DNA from: CAYRTV01 sp964505785
GTDB taxonomy: Bacteria; Acidobacteriota; Aminicenantia; Aminicenantales; Aminicenantaceae
Length of the DNA stretch: 64,000 nt
Direction of reading: 5' to 3'
Assembly: GCA_964505785.1 (NCBI GenBank)
Contig: CAZDJZ010000006.1
Location: forward strand, 1-64,000
Within the stretch, counting starts at the first letter, position 1; the number at the start of each line of letters is the position of its first letter. The notes under the pieces were generated by a model. That model saw only the letters and a program-made list of their open reading frames with translations, searched no databases and was not told where the DNA came from. Below, one piece after another: positions 16,894 through 26,113 of the stretch. The position numbers and the translations under genes were made by a program.

Positions 16894-16917
16894 AGAATTG
16901 TCTTTCTCCCCTCAAAT

Positions 16918-17820
16918 CTATATGGCAACCATTTTTTGAATGGCGCTTCGGGCACGGACCGCAATGTCCTTTGGAACTGTTACAACCGGTGCTAATTTTT
17001 TTAGAGATTCATGCAGCTTTTCAAGATTGTTTTTTTTCATATTGGCGCAGACCGCCTTTTCCCGAACGGGATAAAAATTAATTCCGGGATTTTCTTTTTT
17101 CAAACGGTAGATCATCCCAGCCTCGGTTCCGATAATAACATCCGGGGATGCGGCCCTCCGGGCCTCCCTGACCATCCCTCCCGTGGATAAAACTTTATCC
17201 GCTGCATCCACCACTTCCGGTTTACATTCCGGATGAACCCATACTTCCGCACCCGGATATAATTGTTTCCTTTCAAGAACATCCTGCAGACGGATATGGT
17301 CATGGACATAGCAGCATCCTTCCCAGGGTATGATAGTTTTGGATGTATGCCGGCTTACCCATGAGGCCAAGTTTCTATCCGGCGCAAATAAAATGGTGTC
17401 CTCTTGGACAGCCTCCACAACCTCCACTGCATTGGAAGAAGTGCAGCATACATCGCATTCCGCTTTAACTTCCGCCGTACTGTTGACATAACAAACCGAC
17501 ACGGCGCCGGGGTATTGACTCTTCCATTGGCGCATTTGTTCCGCATCGATCATATCAGCCATAGGGCACCCGGCCTCAGGTTCAGGTATAATTACGGTTT
17601 TTTCCGGTGCCAGAATGGCTGCGGTCTCAGCCATGAAATGGACGCCGCAAAAAACAATGACTTGCTCTTTCCGCTTGGATGCCTCGATACTTAAACCCAG
17701 CGAATCTCCTAAGAAATCAGCGGCTTCCTGCACTTCTCCGATTTGATAATTGTGGGCAAGAACAACCGCGTTATGCTGCTTTTTTAATAATTCAATCTCT
17801 TCATAAACCACATTTTTCAC
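16918..17820 (-). CDS. nadA: quinolinate synthase NadA
   Basis: NadA condenses iminoaspartate with dihydroxyacetone phosphate to quinolinate for NAD synthesis, using an oxygen-sensitive 4Fe-4S cluster. The 300-residue protein has the dihydroxyacetone-phosphate site LAHNYQIGEVQEAADFLGDS. Cluster Cys candidates are Cys85 in GCPMADM, one in CCTSSNA and one in EKAVCANMK; WVHPEC is also typical. The start is GTG at 17820 behind GGAG. nadB and nadC are not in the window. It is read after the NifU-like gene, which may help build its cluster. Confidence 0.95.
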   Translation of the reverse strand: MKNVVYEEIELLKKQHNAVVLAHNYQIGEVQEAADFLGDSLGLSIEASKRKEQVIVFCGVHFMAETAAILAPEKTVIIPEPEAGCPMADMIDAEQMRQWKSQYPGAVSVCYVNSTAEVKAECDVCCTSSNAVEVVEAVQEDTILFAPDRNLASWVSRHTSKTIIPWEGCCYVHDHIRLQDVLERKQLYPGAEVWVHPECKPEVVDAADKVLSTGGMVREARRAASPDVIIGTEAGMIYRLKKENPGINFYPVREKAVCANMKKNNLEKLHESLKKLAPVVTVPKDIAVRARSAIQKMVAI

Positions 17821-17889
17821 TGTGCTGCTCCACAGATGTTTTCCGGCTTTTTTTATCCGTAATTGAGGGTTACGGGTGCTTCTTCTTAA

Positions 17890-18108
17890 TCAGACGGAAA
17901 CAACTTCTTTGACTTCAGAAATCTCTTTTTTCAGCAATTTTTCAATCCCCATTTTCAATGTCATCTGTGACATGGGGCAGCCGGCACAGGCCCCGGTTAA
18001 TTTGACCTTTACAACTCCGTCATCCATGCTGACAAATTCAACATCCCCGCCATCCGCCCGCAGGGAAGGACGGATTTTATTTAGGACTTCTTGAACTTTT
18101 TCTTTCAT
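17890..18108 (-). CDS. NifU C-terminal domain-like Fe-S scaffold
   Basis: A 72-residue stand-alone Nfu-type domain. The block RPSLRADGGDVEFVSMDDG and the cluster motif GACAGCPMSQMTLK (CxxC) are characteristic. Such proteins hold and pass on 4Fe-4S clusters. The ATG is preceded by AAGGAGT. It is followed by nadA (69-base gap), whose product needs such a cluster. Confidence 0.93.
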   Translation of the reverse strand: MKEKVQEVLNKIRPSLRADGGDVEFVSMDDGVVKVKLTGACAGCPMSQMTLKMGIEKLLKKEISEVKEVVSV

Positions 18109-18140
18109 CTTTATGACTCCTTATTTATATATTACGTTCG

Positions 18141-18169
18141 ATTATAACCCATATCATTCCGGTTTGGAA
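18141..18169 (-). promoter_or_regulatory. promoter of nifU-like/nadA operon
   Basis: On the minus strand TTCCAA (18169-18164), a 17-base spacer and a perfect TATAAT (18146-18141), about 27 bases before the expected leader and the AAGGAGT site. Confidence 0.5.
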
Positions 18170-18240
18170 TATCTGCGTAAAGCTCACTTTATCATTTTCC
18201 GCTCGGGGGGTCAACATGTCCTATAGTTTTGGTAGTGATT

Positions 18241-18310
18241 AGCCGGCGACAATTCTTTGATTCAATGTCGTCCTGGGAGCGCAGCAAGGTAAGGATCTTA
18301 TTATGCTTCG
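18241..18310 (+). repeat. Family A arm with outer end
   Basis: GCGACAATTCTTTGATTCAA, then TGTCGTCCTGGGAGCGCAGC, then AAGGATCTTATTATGCTTCG. The first part is the reverse complement of the tail seen after other inverse arms (GACATTGAATCAA...TGTC), so this copy preserves the outer boundary. Confidence 0.6.
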
Positions 18311-18360
18311 CCAGAATGAACAGTTAGAACGTTTTGCCGAACCTCATGTTTTGATATGAA

Positions 18361-18486
18361 TTATTCACAGGCCAAGATTACCGCAGCTGCAAGGCTTGCC
18401 GGCGAAGCGTTGGTACTCCACGTCGAGGAGGCGTAACGAAGCAGCTGCGGTGAGATTCGGCCTGCCCGGAGGGTAAAAAAATTGCG
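18361..18486 (+). repeat. Family B long-hairpin element, copy 1
   Basis: Begins TTATTCACAGGCCAAGATTA and ends GGTGAGATTCGGCCTGCCC GGAGGGTAAAAA. The outer stem CAGGCC (18368-18373) pairs with GGCCTG (18459-18464). A perfect 10-bp inner stem CCGCAGCTGC (18381-18390) pairs with GCAGCTGCGG (18441-18450) around a 50-base interior. A second copy lies inverted at 39844-39970. There is no open frame; it is either a structured RNA or a mobile hairpin. Confidence 0.65.
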
Positions 18487-18552
18487 ATTAAGATAAAATT
18501 AAGAAAAAGAAAAGCGCTTCAATAAAACTTTAAATAAGGTTCATGATTATCG

Positions 18553-18590
18553 ATAGAAAGAAAAAGATTGCGAAAATATCGCAATTCTTT
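18553..18590 (-). terminator. rho-independent terminator after alr
   Basis: On the minus strand ATTGCGA TATTT TCGCAAT is followed by CTTTTTCTTTC, a 7-bp stem with a T-rich tail just past the alr stop codon. Confidence 0.65.
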
Positions 18591-18600
18591 TATGAATAAT

Positions 18601-19746
18601 TCATATCACGATGCGAGGGATGTCAGGGTGAATTCCCGCAACGAACTCATAATTGATGGTTTCCATCAAATCGGCCAGGTAATCCACGGATATGATTTCA
18701 TTGCCATCCCGCCCCACCAGGACAACTTCGTCTTCAAGCCGGACTCTCTGGATATCTGTGATATCCGCCATCATAAAGTTCATGCAAATTCTTCCGCGGA
18801 TTGGCGCACGCTGACCATGAATCAAAACATACGACAAATCGGATAAAGCCCTTCTGTAGCCGTCCCTATACCCAACCGGAATCACGGCCATCCGGGTTTC
18901 CCGGGTGGTTTTATAGGTGCAGCCGTAACCGATAAAAGCGTCTTTGGGCACTCGTTTGACTTGAGCTACCCTGGATTTCCAGGATAAAACCGGCTTCAGG
19001 TGAAAGGGATCCCCGCGGCTGAGCAGATTAGAGACATAAACCTCTCGGGAAGGCCAAAGTCCATAGATTCCAATCCCCACTCTAGCCATATCAAAATAGG
19101 TTTCAGGAAAAAGAATAACTGCGGCCGAACAGGCAAAATGTTTTATGGGTATACGTATCCCCTGATCTTGTATTTGATGACAAACCCGCTGAAAAACTTC
19201 CAGTTGATATTTTGCATAGGAATGGTCAGTCGTGTCTTCAATATTGGCAAAATGGGAAGACAGCCCTTCCAATTCCAACCCGGGAAGCTTCCGGGTCATT
19301 TCCACAAAGCCAAAAACTTCACTTTCCCTTATGCCCTGTCTGTGAGTCCCAGTTTCTACTTTGATGTGGACTCGTGCTTGTCGCCCTAAGCTTTGCGCGG
19401 CTTCGGATAAACGGTAAAGAGTTTCATGATTATATACGGTCAGACTAAGGTCAGATTCAACCGCTGTTTTCAAATCCTCCAGGGAAATATATCCCACCAC
19501 TAAAATCGGAACAGTCAAACCGTGCTGCCGCAGGAATAACCCTTCCTCCAATTCATTTACTCCCAGCCAATCCGCTCCTTCTTCGACAGCAATCCGGGAG
19601 ACCGGGAGAATGCCGTGACCGTAGGCATTTGATTTCACCATAACCAAAAGTTTGCGTCCGGTCCCTGTCAGGGAACGGAATTGACGGATATTGAAGCGCA
19701 AAGCCTGTGAATCAATTTCAATCCATTGGAGGGGTTGGTAAATCAT
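18601..19746 (-). CDS. alr: alanine racemase
   Basis: A PLP enzyme converting L-Ala to D-Ala for peptidoglycan, 381 residues. The PLP lysine is Lys38 in VMVKSNAYGHG. The C-terminal beta domain carries GYGCTYKT and VIPVGYRDGYRRAL, the region of the second catalytic base. The start overlaps the purA stop as ATGA, so the two are translationally coupled. A terminator follows at 18553-18590. Confidence 0.95.
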   Translation of the reverse strand: MIYQPLQWIEIDSQALRFNIRQFRSLTGTGRKLLVMVKSNAYGHGILPVSRIAVEEGADWLGVNELEEGLFLRQHGLTVPILVVGYISLEDLKTAVESDLSLTVYNHETLYRLSEAAQSLGRQARVHIKVETGTHRQGIRESEVFGFVEMTRKLPGLELEGLSSHFANIEDTTDHSYAKYQLEVFQRVCHQIQDQGIRIPIKHFACSAAVILFPETYFDMARVGIGIYGLWPSREVYVSNLLSRGDPFHLKPVLSWKSRVAQVKRVPKDAFIGYGCTYKTTRETRMAVIPVGYRDGYRRALSDLSYVLIHGQRAPIRGRICMNFMMADITDIQRVRLEDEVVLVGRDGNEIISVDYLADLMETINYEFVAGIHPDIPRIVI

Positions 19747-21038
19747 TGCGGCTTTAAGTTTTCAGTCTGTTTCAGGATAATCGTCTCCGTCCGGTCCGGC
19801 CCCGTAGAAACGATCGCGGCTTCAGCTCCTATGAGGTCTTCTATCAGAGCGATATAGTCCTTAAAACCTGAAGGAAGGCTTTGAAAATCCCGCACTCCTG
19901 CTACCGGCTGCCGCCATCCTTTGACAGATCTGAATACCGGTTTAACTTGTTCCAAGACATGGGTTTCCGTAGGGAAATCACTGATTTCATCGCCTTTATA
20001 TGTATATGCATCGCATATCTTAATCTCCGGAAGTCCATCCAGCACATCCGGTTTTGTCAGGGCAATGTGCTGAACCCCGTTGATCCTGACAGCATATTTC
20101 AACGCAACTATATCCAGCCATCCACACCGCCGGGGCCTCCCGGTTGTGGCCCCGAATTCCCGTCCTTTTTCCAATAAATACTTGCCTTCCCTCCCTGCAA
20201 TTTCCGAAGGAAAAGGCCCCTCTCCCACACGGGTGGTATAAGCTTTGACCACACCTAAAACGCTGTCCACTTTATCCGGCCCGATTCCAAGTCCGGAGCA
20301 AATTCCTCCGGCACTCGAGTTGGATGAAGTCACGTAAGGGTAAGTCCCGTGGTCGATATCCAGCAGCGTTCCCTGGGCTCCCTCGAACAATACATTCTTT
20401 CCTGAAACAATTTCCCTGTTTAGAATCAGAGAAGCATCATGGACAAATGGCTTCAGTTTTTCCGCAAATTTCATGAATTGATCAACCGCCTCATTTTCAT
20501 CTAACAGCGGAAGGCCGAAATGATTCAGATATATGTTTTTTTCCCTGACATTATAATGGATTTTCTTCTGCAATTCGGAAGGATGGAAAACATCTCCCGC
20601 TCTAATCCCCTGCCGGGCGATTTTATCTATATAAGCAGGCCCGATCCCCCGGCATGTTGTTCCGATAGGACGTTCACGGTGGTTTTCCATGGCGGCTTCT
20701 ATTCGGGAATGATAAGGTAAAATGAGATGGGCTCCCCGGCTGATCATGACGTTTTGCGCATTCTCAATCCCATGGGATTTTAACTCATCCAGCTCTTGAA
20801 AAAACGCCAGGGGATCCACAACCACTCCATTCCCAATGATACATAACTTATTCTTGTGAAGGATACCGGAAGGGATAAGGTGGAGAACGATTTTCCGCCC
20901 ATTGACATAAACTGTGTGCCCGGCATTATTACCGCCTTGATAGCGGGCGACAATTTCAAATCCCGGCGTCAGTAAATCTGTAATTTTTCCTTTGCCTTCA
21001 TCGCCCCATTGCAAACCGATAATCGCAGTGTTAGCCAT
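19743..21038 (-). CDS. purA: adenylosuccinate synthetase PurA
   Basis: Joins IMP and aspartate with GTP to make adenylosuccinate, the step before PurB in AMP synthesis. The 431-residue protein begins with the GTP/IMP loop GLQWGDEGKGKITDLL. It also has GNNAGHTVY, the FEGAQGTLLDIDHGTYPYV block and TTGRPRRCGWLD. The leader GAGAGATACCTATG gives a modest ribosome-binding site. It is separate from the purBSQL cluster and paired with alr. The 100-base gap to the upstream porin shows no clear promoter. Confidence 0.97.
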   Translation of the reverse strand: MANTAIIGLQWGDEGKGKITDLLTPGFEIVARYQGGNNAGHTVYVNGRKIVLHLIPSGILHKNKLCIIGNGVVVDPLAFFQELDELKSHGIENAQNVMISRGAHLILPYHSRIEAAMENHRERPIGTTCRGIGPAYIDKIARQGIRAGDVFHPSELQKKIHYNVREKNIYLNHFGLPLLDENEAVDQFMKFAEKLKPFVHDASLILNREIVSGKNVLFEGAQGTLLDIDHGTYPYVTSSNSSAGGICSGLGIGPDKVDSVLGVVKAYTTRVGEGPFPSEIAGREGKYLLEKGREFGATTGRPRRCGWLDIVALKYAVRINGVQHIALTKPDVLDGLPEIKICDAYTYKGDEISDFPTETHVLEQVKPVFRSVKGWRQPVAGVRDFQSLPSGFKDYIALIEDLIGAEAAIVSTGPDRTETIILKQTENLKPQ

Positions 21039-21139
21039 AGGTATCTCTCATTTATTCTTACCATACATTATGAAAATTAATACACATCTGCCTGAAGACA
21101 GATTGAGAATTCTAACAAAAACCGTCTCTATAATACAAA

Positions 21140-22156
21140 TTAAAAACTTAATGCTGCCTGGAAAAGAAGGACCCGGCCTTCTTCCTCCCCGGGTTGATTG
21201 TTGTTAAATTGATACTCCAGTTTCAACAGGGCTTTTTCCGAAAGAATATAATTCAATCCCAATATCCAGCGTGATTCATTTAAATCAACTCCAGCTCCGG
21301 GTTGAGACTGACTTGAAAATCCGGGCCCATGGAAAGGGTCCGAATAGACCAGGCTTTGATAACTGCCCACCGGACGGAATCCTCCTAAATTCATCATAAG
21401 CTGAACATAATATCCCTCAGCGTCTCCGGAGTCATAACCGTCAGGGTTATCCATATTCGCCCAATAGTATTCTCCGGTAATCTGGAATCCTTCCGTGGTC
21501 CAGCCTCCGCTCACCGCATGCATTAACAGAAAACGGGCATCTTCCGAATCATATTTTCCCCGGTGGAGTGAATAAGAGACATCCAATCCCTGATCCACGG
21601 GAAGATTCAAGCGAAAGCCCAGGCTTTTGTTGGCGTTTTGATCCTCAAACTGCTGTCCTCCGCTTAAATATTCCGATTCCCGGGTCCCGTTTCCGGCATA
21701 AGCGGAATAATTCAGGCCGAAGAAACGTCCATCCAAGACCAGGCCCAGATCCCGCCAGTCACGGGGATAAAAAAACTGAACCGGCAAGGGAAAATCAATC
21801 AAAGCCGTCTGATGGGGCCGGCTGGATTGATTAAATAAGCCGAACGGAACCAGATACAAACCGAGTTTAGGCTTAATATATGAAGACGAAGCCAATTGAA
21901 TCCAGGCCTGATTCAGGGAAAAATCCGAGTCAGCCTTCATGCGGATTTCTGAAAGCCAGGTGACATTTGAAGTTAAAATTCCAGAAAAAATCAGCCCGGC
22001 CTGTCCATTGCGGAATGTTCCTCCCGTCAAAACGGAAGCCTGGTCCTTGTAATAATCAAGAGCTGTAAACCCGGATATTTTCGTTTGTGCGGGAAGAACA
22101 GCCGCTCCCGCCCATAAGAACAAAATAAAACATACGAGAAGGAAAATTTTTTTCAT
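21140..22156 (-). CDS. probable porin-type outer-membrane protein
   Basis: A 338-residue secreted protein: signal peptide with core FLLVCFILFLWAG, cleavage near VLPAQT, then a strand-rich mature part ending LLFQAALSF. The layout (FFYPRDWRDLGLVLDGRFFG, alternating aromatic strands, terminal Phe) recalls phosphate-selective porin O/P-like barrels, but I cannot confirm the family. It is 52 bases downstream of a ferritin-like gene on the same strand. Transport substrate unknown. Confidence 0.68.
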   Translation of the reverse strand: MKKIFLLVCFILFLWAGAAVLPAQTKISGFTALDYYKDQASVLTGGTFRNGQAGLIFSGILTSNVTWLSEIRMKADSDFSLNQAWIQLASSSYIKPKLGLYLVPFGLFNQSSRPHQTALIDFPLPVQFFYPRDWRDLGLVLDGRFFGLNYSAYAGNGTRESEYLSGGQQFEDQNANKSLGFRLNLPVDQGLDVSYSLHRGKYDSEDARFLLMHAVSGGWTTEGFQITGEYYWANMDNPDGYDSGDAEGYYVQLMMNLGGFRPVGSYQSLVYSDPFHGPGFSSQSQPGAGVDLNESRWILGLNYILSEKALLKLEYQFNNNQPGEEEGRVLLFQAALSF

Positions 22157-22208
22157 ATCTTAACCGGCTCATCAATCGGCTGAATGCAGAAGTCAATTAT
22201 GCAAGAGA

Positions 22209-22661
22209 TCAATCCCCTTCCAGCACGTGGTCATCATACTCTTTCTCTAATTTTAATTTGTGTGTTTGTTCCTGCTGTACCAGAAAATCAAACAGTTTTT
22301 TCAGCTCCGGGTCGTCTGCCCGGTCGTATAGCTGGGAATAGAGGTCGGCTGCTTTTTTTTCTTTTTTTGCCGCGAAAATCAATAAATCCTGAAAATTCAT
22401 ATCTGGACTGGTCGGTTCTTCCACCAAATAATCACTGATTTTCAAATCCTGCACATTTTTTATTGTTAAGTTAGAAATCCTTTCCGAATTGATATTTTGA
22501 AGCAGCTTTTTATGCTTCTTTTCTTCATCACGAAGTTCTGAGAGCAGTTCTTTCAATCCCGGCATGCGGGTTTTTTCAATCATGCTCCCATAAAATTCAA
22601 TGGCCTCTTCCTCTCTTTTGACAGCAAAATCAATAACATCCTGGAAATTTGAAAAATTCAT
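22209..22661 (-). CDS. ferritin-like/rubrerythrin-type di-iron protein
   Basis: A 150-residue helical protein with two repeats of the ferritin-like iron pattern: KREEEAIEFYGSM with DEEKKHKKLL, and KKEKKAADLYSQL with QQEQTHKLKLEKEY (EXXH motifs). It resembles the rubrerythrin di-iron domain without a rubredoxin tail. A role in peroxide reduction or iron handling is likely. The ATG at 22661 follows AAGGAG; an upstream in-frame ATG at 22682 encloses that site. Desulforedoxin is encoded 69 bases upstream and could be its electron donor. Confidence 0.85.
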   Translation of the reverse strand: MNFSNFQDVIDFAVKREEEAIEFYGSMIEKTRMPGLKELLSELRDEEKKHKKLLQNINSERISNLTIKNVQDLKISDYLVEEPTSPDMNFQDLLIFAAKKEKKAADLYSQLYDRADDPELKKLFDFLVQQEQTHKLKLEKEYDDHVLEGD

Positions 22662-22730
22662 ATTTACTCCTTTCTTGTTCATCCGGACGATATCAGTCCG
22701 GGATGGCCTTATTATTTGGGAAAACCCCGG

Positions 22731-22850
22731 TTAATCTTTTTTTATTCTCATCGGCTGGTTGCAGCAGACAAGAGTACCCATTCCCGATTTAACCACTTTG
22801 ACTTCTTGTCCGCACACGGAACACGCATAAACCTTATTTTGTTCTGCCAT
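22731..22850 (-). CDS. desulforedoxin
   Basis: A 39-residue gene. The product begins MAEQNKVYACSVCGQEVK and continues VVKSGMGTLVCCNQPM. Cys10, Cys13, Cys29 and Cys30 match the CxxC...CC iron site of desulforedoxin, which is also the N-terminal domain of desulfoferrodoxin. GGAGGG stands at good spacing before the ATG. Family members carry electrons in anaerobic oxygen defence. It opens a minus-strand group with the ferritin-like protein and the porin. Confidence 0.88.
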   Translation of the reverse strand: MAEQNKVYACSVCGQEVKVVKSGMGTLVCCNQPMRIKKD

Positions 22851-22867
22851 AAATCCCTCCGTATTAT

Positions 22868-22890
22868 CTAACCTGACTTATTCAGGCTGA
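22868..22890. repeat. Family C palindrome
   Basis: CTAACCTGACTTATTCAGGCTGA, an inverted repeat between the stop of the large glutamate dehydrogenase and the desulforedoxin start. It lacks a T-run on either strand, so a simple terminator role is doubtful. Confidence 0.65.
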
Positions 22891-22932
22891 AATTCACGTC
22901 TATTATAATTTATCCAAAAAACTTGAGCAAAC

Positions 22933-25830
22933 TTATTCTTCCCCTTCGAATTCCATGCATCGGTAGGATTCGATATATTTATGAAAATCAATTTCATTGG
23001 CGTCCAACCCGAAAGAATAAACGTAACGGCTTGCCAAACGGGAGGCAAAAACGGCCCGTAAATAAGTATCCGGGACCCGCTCTAATACCTTATCAAAACC
23101 CACCGTCTTCATTAATACTGCAGGGCAGCAGCATCTAATCACGTTTTCAAAAAGGCTCTTGTCCTTATGCAGATCGGAAGAATAAACCGCATCCGTCACT
23201 AAATTGATCTTCCGGCTGACTAAATCCGTCAAAATCACTCTCGGCATATCATTCTTTGCTTTCTCTCGTTCAATAACATCAAATTCCATATCCGCATTGC
23301 TCCGGATCAGCTCAATAATTTCTTCTATGTAAGTCCGGCGGAAACCGGGAATATCCCCGTTTTTAATCGTCATTAATTGGTCATATTCTTCATCACTCAA
23401 AGCCAGGCTGGCAAAAACCTCCATTGAAGAAGAGGTTACACCGCCTTTATTGGCAGAGGCATCCTTAAATACGATAACGCCGTTTTCTTCAAGGCGAAGC
23501 CGGGCTTCCTGGGTGATAAACAGGTTAGCACCCTCTGAGACAATTTTAAAACGGGGCCGGCCTTCCTTGTCAACGAATTTTTTCCAATTATTGATATTAA
23601 TCGATGCAGGACGTCCTCCGCACGGGACAAAAAGGTCCCCCTGGAATTTAGGATCCAGATGGAAAAAGTTGCGGAGCTCCAACCCGCTTTCCACTTTTTC
23701 TCCCCCCGGAAGAGTAACATCATTCATCTTGATGGTGACAAGAAATCCATTTTCTGACAACATTTTCTTGCTGAAATTTTCCACCATTTTGCGTTCTTTT
23801 GCCAGCCGCACAAGTTCATCACGGTTAATTCCGGCTGGATCATACAAAACTCCAGATCCATCAATAATAACCGTAATCTGATCTTTGGAAATCAAAATTT
23901 CATTGCTGCCCAAATCTCCATCCGGTCCTCCGGTCATGACCTTAGTCATGTCTTCTTCCTTCAATCCCAGTTTTTTAAGAGTGTTGATCACGTATTGATG
24001 AACGGAATTGGTGGTCATGCCGTAGAGATCATGCGGAATACCTCCCATCTTCACAGGTTTTCCGGTAGAAAATGCCTTCCAGTACGGATAATCCAATTTG
24101 CGTGCCCGCTGGGACGCCCATTCCATCAAATCAGCGGTCCCTTCATCCGGGCCCAGGAATAAAATCACCTCATCCCCATAATAATCAATGACCTGATTAT
24201 CCGGAAGGATCAGGTCGAGCAAACCGTTTATATACTTCTTAAAAGCAATTTCACCTTTATCCTGATAACCCCAACGCAGCAAAATGGTCCCCTTTGACCC
24301 GCCCTCCGGAATGTCTTTATTCTTTTTCTGCTGGGTTAATGCCAGATTGTAATTTTCATCAAAAATAAAATCAGAATTGTTTATATATGTCTGATAATCG
24401 ATCGAACGGACGATACGGATACCTCCTCGTGCTATATCCCGGAAACGCACATGGAATCCCCGCAATTCTATTCCAATCACATGAAGAATTTGAAAAGGCC
24501 TTTCCGGATAATCCACCTCATTTAAAAAAACCGGATTGTACATAAAAGCAATGGATGTTTTTTCATGTTTATAAAAATTGGTTCTCTGGATGATATCAAT
24601 AAACTGGACAACTGCTTTGAAAATATCTCTGTCTATATCCGTGGGCAAACGTTTCAATTCCTTTTTTAGTTCGTCCAGATCTTCTTTAATATCATGGTCT
24701 TTTCTGTAAGGTGAAAACCTCTTATCAAAAACTGAAAAAATCCGCTTCACATAAGGATAATTTTGGACTAGGCTGTCCCATACTGCGGATTCCGTATAAG
24801 TATCTTTGGCCAATTTGGTTTTTAGATTGCGCAAAATTCCCAGCATTTCCGGTGAATCTTTCAGCACCTCAGCCAGCTTCAAATATTCTTCGTTATACCC
24901 GCTCAGGAATTGGTGAGCGAAACTCCAAGCAGAAACACCGAAAACGGTTTCCTGTGCCGTCAATTTCCCCTCCCGGAACAATCCTGAAAGGGGACTTTGC
25001 GGGATAACGTAAACCAAACTAAGATCCGCAATCAGATCTTTAATCTTGTGTTCATCTTCAATATTTTCTGTGTAAATCGCATAGACAGTCTTGCCGTTAA
25101 GGAATTGTTCGGTATATTTCCGTTTGGACACCAAGCCCTGAGAATTGATCACATCGGACACGTTAGAAAAAAAACGGGAGCTGGAATCCCTGGGGGTGAC
25201 AATGATAATTCTGAGTTCATCCGTTTCCACCTTATGGCTGACTTCGATCATGGGGGTTTCCCACCCTATGGTTTTTTTCAAAACCCGCTGGTATCTTTCT
25301 TTGGCTTCGGGAGTCGCTGTATCCAAGAAATCCTGGCATGCGATTTTATTAATGTCGGTTTCTTCAGGCAACAGCGTATTCATATCAATTTGCGGGCGAT
25401 AAGCCAAATACATGCGAAGGTGCTCTTGCCCCATTGCCTTTCCTGAGGTCCGATAGGAATGGATGCGGAAATTCGGATATTGCAGCTCTATCCGTCTCTC
25501 CACTTCCAAGGCACGGTCATGTTCGTCATCCACCAGATAAATAGCCTCATCATCGGATTCCGTGCGCATATCAATGATCAGATCCTTATCCGATCTGACA
25601 GAAGCCATAATTTCGCTCGACTTGACCGCCTCAATATGCATGGCAATTGTCTTCAGGGGTGTGGTTTTAAAATAATACTCGGGCATTCCCAGTTGAGTAA
25701 AAAACCATTCCATTTCTTTCCGGACAGATTCTTTGGAAAAATGTTCATGCTCGATAATTATATCTTCGATTTCCTTTAACTCCTCCAGATCCAGAGGAGT
25801 CCGGTCAGCTATTTTCTGAAGGCTTTTCAT
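22933..25830 (-). CDS. large NAD-type glutamate dehydrogenase
   Basis: A 965-residue glutamate dehydrogenase of the large type, far longer than the ~430-residue hexameric enzyme at 40756. The N-terminal ~400 residues hold regulatory-type sequence. The catalytic part starts near residue 450 (ELRGFHVRFRDIARGGIRIV) with the active-site Lys in IPEGGSKGTILLRWG. The nucleotide-binding region is VMTGGPDGDLGSNEI. Large NAD-GDHs generally deaminate glutamate to 2-oxoglutarate. AAAGGAG precedes the ATG. It is monocistronic or first in its group, with Family C palindromes at both ends. Confidence 0.9.
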   Translation of the reverse strand: MKSLQKIADRTPLDLEELKEIEDIIIEHEHFSKESVRKEMEWFFTQLGMPEYYFKTTPLKTIAMHIEAVKSSEIMASVRSDKDLIIDMRTESDDEAIYLVDDEHDRALEVERRIELQYPNFRIHSYRTSGKAMGQEHLRMYLAYRPQIDMNTLLPEETDINKIACQDFLDTATPEAKERYQRVLKKTIGWETPMIEVSHKVETDELRIIIVTPRDSSSRFFSNVSDVINSQGLVSKRKYTEQFLNGKTVYAIYTENIEDEHKIKDLIADLSLVYVIPQSPLSGLFREGKLTAQETVFGVSAWSFAHQFLSGYNEEYLKLAEVLKDSPEMLGILRNLKTKLAKDTYTESAVWDSLVQNYPYVKRIFSVFDKRFSPYRKDHDIKEDLDELKKELKRLPTDIDRDIFKAVVQFIDIIQRTNFYKHEKTSIAFMYNPVFLNEVDYPERPFQILHVIGIELRGFHVRFRDIARGGIRIVRSIDYQTYINNSDFIFDENYNLALTQQKKNKDIPEGGSKGTILLRWGYQDKGEIAFKKYINGLLDLILPDNQVIDYYGDEVILFLGPDEGTADLMEWASQRARKLDYPYWKAFSTGKPVKMGGIPHDLYGMTTNSVHQYVINTLKKLGLKEEDMTKVMTGGPDGDLGSNEILISKDQITVIIDGSGVLYDPAGINRDELVRLAKERKMVENFSKKMLSENGFLVTIKMNDVTLPGGEKVESGLELRNFFHLDPKFQGDLFVPCGGRPASININNWKKFVDKEGRPRFKIVSEGANLFITQEARLRLEENGVIVFKDASANKGGVTSSSMEVFASLALSDEEYDQLMTIKNGDIPGFRRTYIEEIIELIRSNADMEFDVIEREKAKNDMPRVILTDLVSRKINLVTDAVYSSDLHKDKSLFENVIRCCCPAVLMKTVGFDKVLERVPDTYLRAVFASRLASRYVYSFGLDANEIDFHKYIESYRCMEFEGEE

Positions 25831-25842
25831 TGTGTCTCCTTT

Positions 25843-25865
25843 CTAACCTGGATTATTCAGGCTAA
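25843..25865. repeat. Family C palindrome
   Basis: CTAACCTGGATTATTCAGGCTAA, placed directly upstream of the ribosome-binding site of the large glutamate dehydrogenase and inside its presumed leader. Confidence 0.65.
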
Positions 25866-25913
25866 GCAGCGCAAGCAGTTCCGTGAATAAAATCGTTTTA
25901 TCCCGGAGGAAAC

Positions 25914-25922
25914 ATTATATCA
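25914..25922 (-). promoter_or_regulatory. extended -10 promoter of large glutamate dehydrogenase
   Basis: On the minus strand TGATATAAT gives a perfect -10 hexamer with the extended TG. No good -35 box is visible. The start would be about 75 bases before the ATG, with the Family C palindrome in the leader. Confidence 0.45.
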
Positions 25923-25972
25923 TTATTTTTTTCAGCCTGAAAGTTGTTTCAATTTATCTTATTTTTTAAATC

Positions 25973-26036
25973 AAAAAATGACATGAAAGTGTCATTCAGG
26001 AGAGCGAAGCGGCATAAGGATCTCGGACGACCTCGT
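25973..26036 (+). repeat. Family A arm with outer end
   Basis: AAAAAATGACATGAAAGTGT, then CATTCAGGAGAGCGAAGCGG, then CATAAGGATCTCGG. This shows the outer TGAC...GTGTCA end and the AGCGAAGCGG/AAGGATCT core. The rest of 25923-26113 contains GTGAATCGTGAATCGT filler and no gene. Confidence 0.6.
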
Positions 26037-26113
26037 TTCTTAGAAGGGTTGTGAATCGTGAATCGTTCGTGTAAGACGACGATCCTTTTCACTGCTCTTT
26101 AATACTTTGAGTT

